The notes under the pieces were generated by a model. That model worked only from the letters and a program-made list of their open reading frames with translations, did no database searches and was not told where the DNA came from. DNA of 64,000 nucleotides. It comes from Tumebacillus sp. BK434 (GTDB taxonomy: Bacteria; Bacillota; Bacilli; Tumebacillales; Tumebacillaceae). The stretch spans positions 992,001-1,056,000 of the forward strand of contig NZ_SLXS01000001.1 in NCBI RefSeq assembly GCF_004340785.1, in the 5' to 3' direction. Shown here piece after piece: positions 33,762 to 42,889 of this stretch; position 1 is the first letter of the stretch; each line of letters begins with the position of its first letter. A program made the translations under genes and the position numbers.

Positions 33762-34580
33762 TTATGCGGTCAGCTCATCAACTTTGGTAAATTCGATCTG
33801 TACCTTGTAGCCGGCATGCTTCTTGATGTTCAGCACGCCGCAGTCGAGAATCAGGTACTGCCCTTTGATCCCGAGCAGCTTGCCGGTGATCAGCGGAGCT
33901 TTGTCAAAACCGATCGACTTGACCTTCTCCAGCGTCTCCAAGATCGGGTAGGTGAACTCGTACAGCTCCTCCACGTCGAACAGATACTGCTGGAACTCCT
34001 CCGGCACGAGCTCCTTGATCTTGGTGCGCATCTCGAACAGATCGACATCGTCGACGATGCCTTTCAGCATCTTGCGCCAGTCGGTCTTGTCGGCGATGTG
34101 CTCGGCGATCGCCATCTCCAGCTCCCCGGCCATCTTGCGGGTCGGCAGCTCGGCGATCGGAATCGCCTTGATCGCGCCTTGATCGACCCAGCGCGTCAGC
34201 TCGCGGTTCTTGCGGGTCAAGCCGACCTTGATGCCGGAGGAGAGCGCCAGGTAGACGTAGTGCGGGATCATGCAGTGCGTCTTGGCGAACTCTTCATCGC
34301 GGCAAGTGCCTTTGTCAAAATGGCACTCGTGCGGCTTGACGATGCACAGGTCTGTCTCGGCCAGCGTCGTCACGCAGGGGTAGCAGTAGCCGCCGCCGTA
34401 CAGCTTTTTCACTTTGCGCCCGCAGGTGCAGCAGGCCATTTCATTGAGGAACGAGAAGCGGATTTCCCACCCGATCAACTCGTTCAGCGGAACTTTATGT
34501 TCACCGAGCTCCAGCGTATAGCTCACCGGAGCGTCCGGCCGATGCGTCAATGAGTTCAAAAAACCTTCGTACGTCGTCAT
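33762..34580 (-). CDS. DUF2797 protein
   Basis: A 272-residue protein of the DUF2797 family. The N-terminal half has a dense cysteine/histidine pattern (CCTCGRKVKKLYGGGYCYPC, then CHFDKGTCRDE and HCMIPHYVYLALSS), probably a zinc site. The segment YLALSSGIKVGLTRK resembles the start of a GIY-YIG nuclease fold. The C-terminal half has LITGKLLGIKGQYLILDCGVLNI, also typical of the family. Function is not established in the literature I know. It is a single-gene unit on the minus strand. Confidence 0.85.
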   Translation of the reverse strand: MTTYEGFLNSLTHRPDAPVSYTLELGEHKVPLNELIGWEIRFSFLNEMACCTCGRKVKKLYGGGYCYPCVTTLAETDLCIVKPHECHFDKGTCRDEEFAKTHCMIPHYVYLALSSGIKVGLTRKNRELTRWVDQGAIKAIPIAELPTRKMAGELEMAIAEHIADKTDWRKMLKGIVDDVDLFEMRTKIKELVPEEFQQYLFDVEELYEFTYPILETLEKVKSIGFDKAPLITGKLLGIKGQYLILDCGVLNIKKHAGYKVQIEFTKVDELTA

Positions 34581-34633
34581 AACCCACTTCCTCTCCAGCC
34601 CACTCTTGATCTCTACAAGTGTATCAAAAACAG

Positions 34634-35587
34634 CTACGAGTTTCGACCCTCAACCTTGTCCAATTTATACACGGTAAACGCTTCGGTCGGGCGGAAACCA
34701 AGCTTGCGGTAGTTGTCTTCGGCCGGCTTGTTCGCACGCGTCACGCTGAGCGACACCGCATGCTGCGGTCCGCGTTTGGCCCGCACCCGCCGCAAGCCTT
34801 CACGCACGATTTCGCTGCCGTAACCTTTGCCCCGCGCTTGCGGCGATACCCCGGTATACAGCAGCACCGTGTCGCCCGCGTAGCGTCCGCCGTCAAACTG
34901 ATGGAAGATCGCAAACCCGACATCCTGCCCTTCCGCGTCGGTCGCCAGCACCCAGATCTCCGGATCAAACGGGCCGAACCGCTCCTGAAACATCAGAAAA
35001 CTCTGCTCCGGGTAGTCGGCGCTCCACTGCATCATCGGATCGAGCGTACTGCCAAACGAGGCCCGGTAAACGTTGTAAAAACGCTCCCTGACCTCCTCCG
35101 AGTAGGCTTTGAAGGTCAGCGCGCGCTGCCCCGGCCCCACCTCTTCGGTCAACTTCAGGCGCATGTCGAGCCGGTCGACCCAGCGGTAAAAACCCGCTTC
35201 CTCAAACACATCGCCGAGCGTGCCCGCGTGCGTGGCGTGATCCACGTATGTCACTTTGGTGATCGCAGGTCCTGCAAACGACCAGATCTCGCGCAGCAGC
35301 GCCCGGGTCACGTCCCGCTCATCATAGGCAGGGTCGACATCCGGCCGCTGCAGTTGCAGCTCATGCTCGAATTGTCCATAGCGCAACAAGCCGGCGAACA
35401 CATCGCCGTCCAGTGCGACAAGCGTATTCGACTCCACTTGCTGTATGACGCCCTGCTCCTGAAAGCGAGCCACATCCTGCTCCACCTGCCGCTCCAAGAG
35501 CGGTCCGTCCAGCCCGCGCGAGCGGTGCACCACGTGGGCGATGTTCCACACGTCACCTTGCTCTACCGAACGAATCTGATATTTCAT
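34634..35587 (-). CDS. GNAT-family acetyltransferase, two-domain
   Basis: A 317-residue protein. The C-terminal GNAT domain has the acetyl-CoA pyrophosphate loop in GVSPQARGKGYGSEIV near residue 245 and a C-terminal RKLGFRPTEAFTVYKL. The N-terminal half looks like a second, degenerate GNAT domain without the loop. The substrate is unknown. ATG at 35587 is eight bases from GGAGG, better than the ATG at 35593. It is divergent from the AlkA-like gene, with about 75 bases between them. Confidence 0.85.
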   Translation of the reverse strand: MKYQIRSVEQGDVWNIAHVVHRSRGLDGPLLERQVEQDVARFQEQGVIQQVESNTLVALDGDVFAGLLRYGQFEHELQLQRPDVDPAYDERDVTRALLREIWSFAGPAITKVTYVDHATHAGTLGDVFEEAGFYRWVDRLDMRLKLTEEVGPGQRALTFKAYSEEVRERFYNVYRASFGSTLDPMMQWSADYPEQSFLMFQERFGPFDPEIWVLATDAEGQDVGFAIFHQFDGGRYAGDTVLLYTGVSPQARGKGYGSEIVREGLRRVRAKRGPQHAVSLSVTRANKPAEDNYRKLGFRPTEAFTVYKLDKVEGRNS

Positions 35588-35663
35588 CCTCATTACCTCC
35601 GATCATTTGACTCTGACCTTAAATCTACTATACAGTAAAATTACCAAAAGGGGGAAACTCAAC

Positions 35664-36665
35664 ATGTCGTTTCAGAAAACATACATTTTGACGCCGCCAG
35701 CGCCCTATCGATTCGAGTATTTTCGCAAACGGGTGGAGAGCTCCTCGAACACCTACCTGTATTCGATCGGCGACAACCGCTTGTCCCGCGCCCACATCAT
35801 CGGCGGCCGCCCGGTGCTGGTGCACGTTTCGGCAGTTGAAACAACTGCTGCCCAAGAAGCGCCCCGCATCACGCTCGACGTGCACGGCGCGCAGGATGAA
35901 GCACAGGCGGACGCAGCAGCCGACATTTGGCGGCATATGCTGTCTGTGGACCGTCCCCTGCTCCCGTTTTATGAAAAGGTGGCGGACGATCCGGTGATGC
36001 AAAACCTCACCGCCGAGCTGTCCGGCCTGCACCTGCTGCTCGACTCCGGACCGTTCGAATCGATGATCCTCTCCATCATCGGCCAGCAGGTCAACCTGAC
36101 CTTTGCCGAAAACCTCAAGCGCGGCCTGGTCGAACTGTGCGCTTCTTCGATCGATGTCGCAGACTCGACCCATTTTGCCTTCCCGTCACCTGAGCAGATC
36201 GCCCGGCTTGAATATGATCAGCTGCGTCCCTTGAAATTTTCCCAGCGCAAGGCGGAGTATGTGATCGACTTTTCGCGCGGCGTGGCGGATGGCCGCATCG
36301 ATCTCGCTGCACTGGAAACGATGAGCAACGAAGAAGCGATCGACTCACTGGTCAAGTTGCGCGGCATCGGCCGCTGGACGGCCGAATGCGTGCTGCTGTT
36401 CGGACTGGGCCGCCCGGACTTGCTTCCTGCCGCCGACATCGGTCTGCGCAACGCGATTCAGCATTTCTGGGGCTGGGACCACCAGCCGACCGAACTGGAA
36501 GTGCGCGCGTTTGCCCAAGGCTGGCAAGGCTATGAATCGTACGCCACCTATTATCTGTGGACAGCGCTCGGACTCGCCCGCGCCGCCCAGAAACAACAAA
36601 AGGAAACCACCCCCACAGGACGGCGCAAAAATTCGAAAATTATGGCAGAACAAGACAAGGAGTGA
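35664..36665 (+). CDS. alkA: DNA-3-methyladenine glycosylase II
   Basis: A 333-residue HhH-GPD glycosylase of the AlkA type. The helix-hairpin-helix is LRGIGRWTAECVLLFGLGR near residue 235 and the catalytic aspartate lies in LPAADIGLRN just after it. An N-terminal AlkA-like domain precedes it. It removes alkylated bases such as 3-methyladenine. AAAGGGGG precedes the ATG at 35664; the frame reaching back to 35607 has no ribosome site. It ends in a basic tail (KKQKETT-like, then RRKNSK) and is followed closely by the SLH gene. Confidence 0.9.
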   Translation: MSFQKTYILTPPAPYRFEYFRKRVESSSNTYLYSIGDNRLSRAHIIGGRPVLVHVSAVETTAAQEAPRITLDVHGAQDEAQADAAADIWRHMLSVDRPLLPFYEKVADDPVMQNLTAELSGLHLLLDSGPFESMILSIIGQQVNLTFAENLKRGLVELCASSIDVADSTHFAFPSPEQIARLEYDQLRPLKFSQRKAEYVIDFSRGVADGRIDLAALETMSNEEAIDSLVKLRGIGRWTAECVLLFGLGRPDLLPAADIGLRNAIQHFWGWDHQPTELEVRAFAQGWQGYESYATYYLWTALGLARAAQKQQKETTPTGRRKNSKIMAEQDKE

Positions 36666-36670
36666 TTGGA

Positions 36671-37903
36671 ATGAAGAAACGGTTATCTCTTCTGCTTGCT
36701 GCAACCTTGATCACCACGCTCGGAACGACCTCGGCACTGGCGACGATGCCGGCGAAAAACGATTCGCCGACGCCGTTTAAACTGTCCGGCTCTTACAAAT
36801 CCAGTTTGCGCTTCTCCGATGTGCTGTCGACCGACTGGTCGCTGCGCTTTGTCACCGAAGCTTCGACGAAAGGCATCATCAGCGGCGACGGCTACGGCAA
36901 GTTCCGCCCGAGCGCCAACGTCTCCCACGAAGAAGCGATCATCATGACCATCCGCGCAATGGGCTTGACCGACGAAGCCCTGCAGCTAAAAGACACGAAA
37001 CTGCAGCTGCCCGACGCAGTCAAAGTGTCCGCCTGGGCCCGCCCGTTCGTCGCGCTGGCGATCGCGAACGGCTTCCTCGACCAAGACGCCGCTTTGCACC
37101 CGCAAGCGTACGCCGATCGCGAATGGGTGACCGAACTGGTCGTGCGCGCGATGGGCCTCGACGCAGAAGCCAAAGCGCACATGAGCGACAAGCTGACCTT
37201 CAAGGACGCGTCGCAAATCGAGGCGGACGCGGTGGGATACATAGCGGTGGCGGTCGATCAAGGCGTCATCACCGGCTACCCGAACCAAACGTTCCAGCCG
37301 AACAAGCCGGTCAAGCGCAATGAGATGGCGGTCATCCTCTGCAACGCCGAGAACTCCTTCGAATATGATGACAACCGCCAAGCGCAGACCCAAGGCCTGC
37401 TGAACGGCACGATCGGCCAGGTCACGTCTGATGGACTGACCTTCAAGAGCCGCACGCATCAGGATCTGACCCTGAAATTCGCCGCCACCTCTTTTGTGTT
37501 CGTCGGCGACAAACTCTCCGCCAAGAGTGCGCTGCAAGCCGGCATGAGCGTCCGCCTGTTCCTGAACGCGCAAGGCGAGATCGTCTTGGTCCACGCCAAG
37601 AAAGAAGCCCCGCAGCGCGAACTGATCGAAACGTTTGCCCATGGCCAGGTGCTCGCCTACACCGCGCCGCAAGCGGGCAAAAAAGGGTCGATCACCTTGC
37701 TCCTGCAGTCGAAGACTGCGCTGAAGCAAGCGAACAAAAAGCTGACCCTCGACATCGCGGCCGACGCTGCCGTGATGATGAACGCGCAGAGCAAAACGTT
37801 CTCCGACGTGAAGATCGGCGACCGCGTCGGCCTGACCATTCTCAACAACACGGTCGTCAGCATCGACGTGATCCCGGGCACCTTGCAGAAGTTTCCGGAA
37901 TAA
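36671..37903 (+). CDS. Secreted S-layer homology (SLH) domain protein
   Basis: A 410-residue exported protein with a signal peptide (MKKRLSLLLAATLITTLG, cleavage near ALA). Three SLH motifs follow at about residues 45-220, each ending in the YGKFRPSANVSHEEA / QTFQPNKPVKRNEMA type pattern. They anchor proteins to pyruvylated cell-wall polymers. The C-terminal 190 residues form beta-rich repeats of unknown function. AAGGAG precedes the ATG, eight bases away. It lies five bases after alkA, so cotranscription is possible. Confidence 0.9.
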   Translation: MKKRLSLLLAATLITTLGTTSALATMPAKNDSPTPFKLSGSYKSSLRFSDVLSTDWSLRFVTEASTKGIISGDGYGKFRPSANVSHEEAIIMTIRAMGLTDEALQLKDTKLQLPDAVKVSAWARPFVALAIANGFLDQDAALHPQAYADREWVTELVVRAMGLDAEAKAHMSDKLTFKDASQIEADAVGYIAVAVDQGVITGYPNQTFQPNKPVKRNEMAVILCNAENSFEYDDNRQAQTQGLLNGTIGQVTSDGLTFKSRTHQDLTLKFAATSFVFVGDKLSAKSALQAGMSVRLFLNAQGEIVLVHAKKEAPQRELIETFAHGQVLAYTAPQAGKKGSITLLLQSKTALKQANKKLTLDIAADAAVMMNAQSKTFSDVKIGDRVGLTILNNTVVSIDVIPGTLQKFPE

Positions 37904-37913
37904 CCGTGCATTG

Positions 37914-37947
37914 AAAAACACCATCCCGCGCAGGGATGGTGTTTTTT
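37914..37947 (+). terminator. Terminator of the SLH gene
   Basis: AACACCATCCC / GGGATGGTGTT with a five-base loop and a T run. Confidence 0.85.
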
Positions 37948-37961
37948 CATCGGGATCGTCG

Positions 37962-38321
37962 CTACCGCAGATCGAAGCCGTTTTGTCCGAACGGCTTCGG
38001 CTGGGCCTGAATGCCTTCAAAGACGAGCATCCAGCCGTTTTCTGCACGATAGATCTTCGTTTCGGTCTTGTCGTCGATCATCAGCAGATGGAACAAGGAA
38101 GCGTTCGATTTCAAATAAGGGCTGAGATGCTCATCGTGCAGGCGCAGGTTGAGCACGCGGTGCTTATCCTGCTGCGGCACCGCCACACCGTCTGTCAGCG
38201 GGAAATCGGCGATGGTGACCGGCGGCAAAAGCGGCGATTTCGTATGCGACTTGCAATGCTCGTAGGCGCTGCGCGTCGCTTTTGCTTTTCGGCTCTGTTC
38301 GAGAACATATGCGTAATACAT
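37962..38321 (-). CDS. Hypothetical protein, 119 residues
   Basis: I do not recognise the family. It begins MYYAYVLEQSRKAKATRSAY and shows a mix of basic and aromatic residues, with a conserved-looking end (AENGWMLVFEGIQAQPKPFG). There is no signal peptide. GAGGAG lies seven bases before the ATG at 38321; a frame to 38393 would overlap the next gene and lacks a ribosome site. It follows the membrane protein gene at 38347 by 25 bases and is probably in the same operon. Confidence 0.65.
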   Translation of the reverse strand: MYYAYVLEQSRKAKATRSAYEHCKSHTKSPLLPPVTIADFPLTDGVAVPQQDKHRVLNLRLHDEHLSPYLKSNASLFHLLMIDDKTETKIYRAENGWMLVFEGIQAQPKPFGQNGFDLR

Positions 38322-38346
38322 TTCCAGGCTCCTCGCTTCCAAAAGG

Positions 38347-38667
38347 TTAACGTCCGCGCACTTCTTCCTCCGGCCTCTCTTCCGTCTCCTCATCGTCGTC
38401 CTCGTCTTCGCGATCGCCGCGCTCCCACTCCCGCAGTTTCTGCTGATAGCGGAGTTTGCGCTTGATCTCTTCTTCCGGCGACCACATCGAGCGGTCGACG
38501 CGGGAGAAGACGAAGATGAAGGGCAGGATCAGCAGCAGTCCGATCACTGCGACGCCCAGCGCCGACAGGAGCGAATAGAGCAGCGAGACCCCACTGAGCC
38601 AAAGGATCAAAAAGATGGCCGGGCAGAAGATGATGCACGTGCGCCACCAAAAACGATAATAAGACAT
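38347..38667 (-). CDS. Small membrane protein with an acidic tail
   Basis: A 106-residue protein with two adjacent hydrophobic helices (about residues 9-29 and 31-55) and a cytoplasmic tail of about 50 residues. The tail is first mixed-charged (EEEIKRKLRYQQKLREWERG) and then very acidic (DREDEDDDEETEERPEEE). I do not know the family. It precedes a 119-residue gene in one operon, downstream of the second aminopeptidase gene on the same strand. Confidence 0.65.
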   Translation of the reverse strand: MSYYRFWWRTCIIFCPAIFLILWLSGVSLLYSLLSALGVAVIGLLLILPFIFVFSRVDRSMWSPEEEIKRKLRYQQKLREWERGDREDEDDDEETEERPEEEVRGR

Positions 38668-38697
38668 GCGGGCTCTCCTTACGCTTGTGCGCGCTGC

Positions 38698-40113
38698 TTA
38701 GCGCTGCGCGAACTCGGCCAGCAGGCGTGCACCGTAACCGGTAGCGCCTTCATTGCTGAAGGAATGCGAACGGTTGACCGCCATCGGGCCGGCCATGTCA
38801 ACGTGCGCCCACTTTTGGTTCTCGCCAACGAAGTTGCGCAGGAACAGCGCAGCGGTGATCGCGCCGCCGAGGTCGCCGGAGGAGATGTTCGCGATGTCTG
38901 CGATCGGGGAGTACAGCAGATCTTCGTACTCGTCGAACAGCGGGAGTTCCCACACTTTTTCGCCGGTGTAGTTCGCCGCTTGTTTCACAGCGTCAGATAC
39001 GCTTTCGTCGTTCGCCCACAGACCGGACATCTTGGAGCCCAGCGCGCGCATGCAAGCGCCGGTCAAGGTCGCAATGTCGATCACGCGCTCGGCACCGATC
39101 TCTTGGGACAGGATCAGCGCGTCGGCCAGCACGAGGCGGCCTTCTGCGTCGGTGTTGCCGACAGAGACCGTCTTGCCGTTGCGGTATTCGATGATCTCGC
39201 CCGGCAGCATCGCGTTGTTGTCGATCAGGTTTTCACAGGTGCCGATGATGCCGACCACATTGACCGGAGCGTTCAGACGGGTCAGGATGTACATCGCGCC
39301 GACGGTCGCTGCAGCGCCGCCCATGTCCATGCGCATGTCGGACAGGTCGCGGGACAGTTTCAGCGAGTAGCCGCCTACGTCAAAGGTCAGACCTTTACCA
39401 ACGAGCGCGGTCAGCTGTTTGGACTTGTCATTTTGGAAGTTGATCTTGATCATTGCCGGCTTGTGCGCAGAACCGCGGCCGACAGCGATCAGGCCGTTGT
39501 ACTGGCGCTTTTCCAGCTCTTCGCCTTTGAAGATCTCAACGGTCGCGCCGGAGTCTTTGAACAGGTTCTCAACGAAGTCTGCCAGGTCGTACGGGCGCAT
39601 TTTGTTGGTCGGCTCGTTGTTCAGCTCGCGCGCGATCACCGTGCCTTCGCCGTAGATCTTGCCGCGGTTCAGCGCGTCTTCGAATCCTGCGAGGTCGCCG
39701 TCGAGGGAAGCGATGGTGATGTGATTCACCGTGCTCTCTTCCTTCTTCGCCTTGTATTTGTTAAATTGGTACTCGCCCATCACGTAGCCTTCTGCTGCGG
39801 TGTGCACGAGATCTTCTTTGCTGTAGGAAGTGCCTTCCGGAAGCAGTACGGTCACGTCGCTCACGCCTTCTTTGCGGGCTGCGCGCGCACCAAAAGCGAC
39901 CGCGTCACGGAATTTGTTCAGTTCGAATTTCTTGACATCGCCGAGACCGACAACAACAAAACGGGTGCCGTTGTGGTCGAACCATACAACATGGTCCTTC
40001 TTCTTGCCATGATAATCGCTGAGCGTCAGGCCCAGCTGCTCCACGTTTTGACCGATAAACACGGGCAGAACGGTGGTTTTGCCCGCTTGATATGTACCGA
40101 GTGTAAAGTTCAT
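38698..40113 (-). CDS. Leucyl aminopeptidase, M17 family (second copy)
   Basis: A 471-residue M17 aminopeptidase with the same dizinc motifs as the gene at 23937: VGKGLTFDVGGYSLKL and NTDAEGRLVLADALILS. The N-terminal domain is shorter. GGGGG lies eight bases before the ATG. A promoter with TATAAT lies 62 bases upstream. The product probably trims N-terminal residues in the cytoplasm, but two copies suggest different substrates or use in growth versus sporulation. That division of labour is a guess. Confidence 0.92.
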   Translation of the reverse strand: MNFTLGTYQAGKTTVLPVFIGQNVEQLGLTLSDYHGKKKDHVVWFDHNGTRFVVVGLGDVKKFELNKFRDAVAFGARAARKEGVSDVTVLLPEGTSYSKEDLVHTAAEGYVMGEYQFNKYKAKKEESTVNHITIASLDGDLAGFEDALNRGKIYGEGTVIARELNNEPTNKMRPYDLADFVENLFKDSGATVEIFKGEELEKRQYNGLIAVGRGSAHKPAMIKINFQNDKSKQLTALVGKGLTFDVGGYSLKLSRDLSDMRMDMGGAAATVGAMYILTRLNAPVNVVGIIGTCENLIDNNAMLPGEIIEYRNGKTVSVGNTDAEGRLVLADALILSQEIGAERVIDIATLTGACMRALGSKMSGLWANDESVSDAVKQAANYTGEKVWELPLFDEYEDLLYSPIADIANISSGDLGGAITAALFLRNFVGENQKWAHVDMAGPMAVNRSHSFSNEGATGYGARLLAEFAQR

Positions 40114-40174
40114 CTCAAGGTCCCCCTTTTGTCGCTTTCAAAAATTTCGCGTATGGAAATATTTCTTCCCTGTC

Positions 40175-40203
40175 ATTATACCTTGTCCGCCACAAAACAC
40201 CAA
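40175..40203 (-). promoter_or_regulatory. Promoter of the second aminopeptidase gene
   Basis: TTGGTG and TATAAT with a 17-base spacer on the minus strand. Confidence 0.7.
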
Positions 40204-40217
40204 GGAAAGTTTTCCCG

Positions 40218-41726
40218 CTAAGGCGAAATCCATCCCTGAGAGCGCTCAGCCGCCCGCTTCCATCCGGCGTACAGCTTCTCGCGCTCCGCTTGCTCCATCT
40301 GCGGCGCAAACGCCGTCTGATCGGTCAGCGCAGCCAACAGCTCGTCACGGCTGGCCCAGAACCCGACAGCAAGCCCGGCCAGGAAAGCAGCCCCTCTCGC
40401 TGTCGACTCGTGATGCGCCGGACTCACCACAACCGTCCCCAGCAGATCGGCTTGAAACTGCATCAAAAAGCCGTTTTGCGTCGCTCCGCCGTCGACGAGC
40501 AGCCGCTTGATCGTCAGACCCGAGTCGGCCTGCATCGCGTCCAGCACATCGCGGGTCTGGTAAGCGATCGCCTCCAGCATCGCCCGCGCGATGTGGGCGC
40601 GCGACGTGTCGCGGGTCAGGCCGAAGATCGAGCCCCGCGCATAAGCGTCCCAATACGGTGCGCCAAGCCCGGTGAACGCGGGCACGATGTACACGCCGCC
40701 CGCGTCCGGCACAGAACCGGCCAGCCGTTCCGACTCGGCAGCATCCTCTAAGATGCGGAGCTCGTCGCGCAGCCACTGCACCCCGGCCCCGGCGATGAAA
40801 ACGCTTCCTTCCAAGGCGTACTGCACCTCGTCGCCGACTTTCCACGCCACGGTGGTCAGCAGCCCGTGCTCCGACTTCGTCGGCCGGTCCCCGGTGTTCA
40901 TCAGCAGGAAACAGCCGGTGCCGTACGTGTTTTTCGCCATGCCTTTCTCGAAACAGCCCTGCCCGAACAACGCGGCCTGCTGGTCGCCGGCGATCCCTGC
41001 GATCGGCACCTCCGCGCCGAAGATCGCAGCGTCGGTCATGCCGTACACTTCGCTCGACCCGCGCACTTCCGGAAGCATCGCGCGCGGAATGCCGAACAGC
41101 GCTAGCAGTTCGTCATCCCAGTCCAGCGTGTGAATATTAAAGAGCATCGTGCGCGAGGCGTTGGTCACATCGGTGATGTGCAGCTTCCCGCCGGTCAGCT
41201 TCCAGACCAGCCACGTGTCGATCGTGCCGAACAGCAGCTCGCCCCGCTTTGCCCGTGCCGCTACGTCGGGCGACTTCTGCAAGATCCACTCCGCCTTGGT
41301 CGCAGAAAAATAGGCGTCGACGACGAGCCCCGTCTTCTCGCGAATCAATCCGCCATGGCCCGCCAGGCGCAGTTCGTCACAGCGACCTGCCGTGCGGCGG
41401 CACTGCCAGACGATCGCGTGGTGCACCGGCTCTCCCGTCGCTTTGTCCCAGATCACCGTCGTCTCACGCTGGTTGGTGATGCCGACCGCGCGCACCTCGG
41501 CCGGCGACACGCCCGCTTTTTGCAACGCGCCATGCAGCGCTTGCAGCTGCGTCTGCCAGATCTCCTGCGCATCATGCTCGACGTGGCCCGGCTCCGGGTA
41601 GTGCTGGGCAAACGGAAGATGATCGGCTGCCACCGCCCGGGCGCTGCTGTCATACACAATCGCCCGCGAAGAGGTCGTGCCTTGATCGAGCGCCACGACG
41701 AAGCTCCGCTGCCTGTTGTCTGTCAC
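40218..41726 (-). CDS. glpK: Glycerol kinase
   Basis: A 502-residue FGGY-family kinase. The N-terminal ATPase loop is [15 protein letters not shown], and glycerol residues lie in [11 protein letters not shown] and DAYFSATK. The C-terminal signature [18 protein letters not shown] is complete. It makes sn-glycerol 3-phosphate. The HPr phosphorylation histidine region of Firmicute GlpK (near residue 232) is not obvious to me, since the equivalent reads [13 protein letters not shown], so PTS control may be absent. It starts with GTG after AAGGGGG. No glpF, glpD or glpP is adjacent. Confidence 0.93.
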   Translation of the reverse strand: MTDNRQRSFVVALDQGTTSSRAIVYDSSARAVAADHLPFAQHYPEPGHVEHDAQEIWQTQLQALHGALQKAGVSPAEVRAVGITNQRETTVIWDKATGEPVHHAIVWQCRRTAGRCDELRLAGHGGLIREKTGLVVDAYFSATKAEWILQKSPDVAARAKRGELLFGTIDTWLVWKLTGGKLHITDVTNASRTMLFNIHTLDWDDELLALFGIPRAMLPEVRGSSEVYGMTDAAIFGAEVPIAGIAGDQQAALFGQGCFEKGMAKNTYGTGCFLLMNTGDRPTKSEHGLLTTVAWKVGDEVQYALEGSVFIAGAGVQWLRDELRILEDAAESERLAGSVPDAGGVYIVPAFTGLGAPYWDAYARGSIFGLTRDTSRAHIARAMLEAIAYQTRDVLDAMQADSGLTIKRLLVDGGATQNGFLMQFQADLLGTVVVSPAHHESTARGAAFLAGLAVGFWASRDELLAALTDQTAFAPQMEQAEREKLYAGWKRAAERSQGWISP

Positions 41727-41852
41727 TGAGAGCGCCCCCTTTCTCTTCCACTACTATTTTAAATGAATTTAGAAAATTACACCAGAACTCGCCTGGGGAT
41801 TCTGCCAAATCTTACGACTTTGTGACGCATAAGTTCCGCTATGTGAAATCTG

Positions 41853-41882
41853 TTGCATAGCTTTGAAAAATAGTGGTATCAT
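41853..41882 (+). promoter_or_regulatory. Promoter of the 54-residue membrane protein gene
   Basis: TTGCAT and TATCAT with an 18-base spacer, 36 bases before the GTG start. Confidence 0.55.
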
Positions 41883-41918
41883 GACTAATAGAAATTCAGA
41901 GCGTAGGGAGGGACTCCT

Positions 41919-42083
41919 GTGTACCGTTATTATATGGGTATTGCACTTATGTGTTTGGTTATGGCAGTATTCGGTCTGTTGCTGTCGGTGAATGCAGCAG
42001 CATTCGCAACCATCCTCGTCGGTTTTGCCGGTGCATTCTTGGCGATCGCATTCATCACCGCAGGTCCGGAATCACGCTGGTAA
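41919..42083 (+). CDS. Small membrane protein, 54 residues
   Basis: I read this from the sequence: GTG at 41919, TAA at 42081. The product starts MYRYYMGIALMCLVMAVFG and ends ITAGPESRW. It has two hydrophobic segments, about residues 6-24 and 28-48, joined by NAA, and almost no charged residues. GGGAGG lies six bases before the GTG. A promoter and a perfect terminator (42123-42152) bracket it, so it is an independent small gene. Function is unknown. Confidence 0.7.
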   Translation: MYRYYMGIALMCLVMAVFGLLLSVNAAAFATILVGFAGAFLAIAFITAGPESRW

Positions 42084-42122
42084 CCCTGCACCCGATAAGC
42101 TTTGGCATGTACACATACCATG

Positions 42123-42152
42123 GCCCCTGTGGAGTTCCCACAGGGGTTTTTT
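42123..42152 (+). terminator. Terminator of the 54-residue membrane protein gene
   Basis: CCCCTGTGG / CCACAGGGG with a four-base loop and a T run. Confidence 0.88.
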
Positions 42153-42810
42153 ATGCTTCTTCGGCCCGAAGATAGACGCACAATGCCGGCAGCAGCTCTT
42201 CCGCTTTTTTGTTGCAGTGCAGGATCGGGATGCCGCTCGCAGCGGCGATCTGCGGCAGCGTGCAGACCGGCTTCATCGCAAGCTTCGTCCCGATCACCAA
42301 GAGCAGGTCGGCCTGCCCCACGCGGTCGGCGGCGACGGCGATGTGGCGGACATCTTCCCCTTCCAGCACGATGTTTGGCTTGAGCAGCACGCCGCAGGTC
42401 GGGCACAAGGGCTGCGGGTTCGCTTCGGCGGCATGGGCGGGATACAGCGCCCCGCACCGCTCGCAGAGCAGTTCGCGCAGGTTGCCATGCAGCTCCAGCA
42501 CGTCGCGGCTCCCCGCCTTTTGGTGCAGCCCGTCCAGATTTTGCGTGATCACCGGCACCCCCGCCTCCGCCAGCGCCAAGTGCGCCGGATTGGGCCGGGC
42601 CACCCGCCAGTCGAGCAGCATGTCCCGGTAGCAATCGTAAAACGTCAGCGGGTCGCGCCGGTAAAAATCGACCGTAAAAATCTCTTTCAGCGTAAAGCCC
42701 CGCCATGTCTTGCTCACCGTCGGCAATCCGCTCGGCACGGAGATCCCCGCCCCGGTGATCGCAACGGGACGCCGCGCCTGTTGTGCCCACGAGATCCATT
42801 GCCTGTCCAT
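42151..42810 (-). CDS. Sir2-family NAD-dependent deacylase
   Basis: A 219-residue sirtuin. NAD motifs are GAGIS (residue 20), TQNLDGLHQKAG (near 89) and VIGTKL. The catalytic histidine lies in LELHGNL, and four zinc cysteines are in CERC and CPTC. The usual DFR after the GAGIS segment is replaced by TVSKTWRG, so substrate or activity may differ from protein deacetylases. AAGGAGG precedes the ATG. The target is unknown. Confidence 0.87.
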   Translation of the reverse strand: MDRQWISWAQQARRPVAITGAGISVPSGLPTVSKTWRGFTLKEIFTVDFYRRDPLTFYDCYRDMLLDWRVARPNPAHLALAEAGVPVITQNLDGLHQKAGSRDVLELHGNLRELLCERCGALYPAHAAEANPQPLCPTCGVLLKPNIVLEGEDVRHIAVAADRVGQADLLLVIGTKLAMKPVCTLPQIAAASGIPILHCNKKAEELLPALCVYLRAEEA

Positions 42811-42889
42811 CTTCCCGCCTCCTTTTGATTACAGTATGACCCAGTTTCGCATACTAGTCTCAAAACAGCCTGCAGATGGAGGTGGAACG

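Noticed and set aside
38764-40221. 485-residue open frame opposite the second aminopeptidase gene
   Set aside because: Composition is typical of an antisense frame. The minus strand encodes a complete M17 enzyme with catalytic motifs.
41727-41850. Possible operator upstream of glpK
   Set aside because: I see no clear inverted repeat or catabolite (cre-like) site that I could defend.
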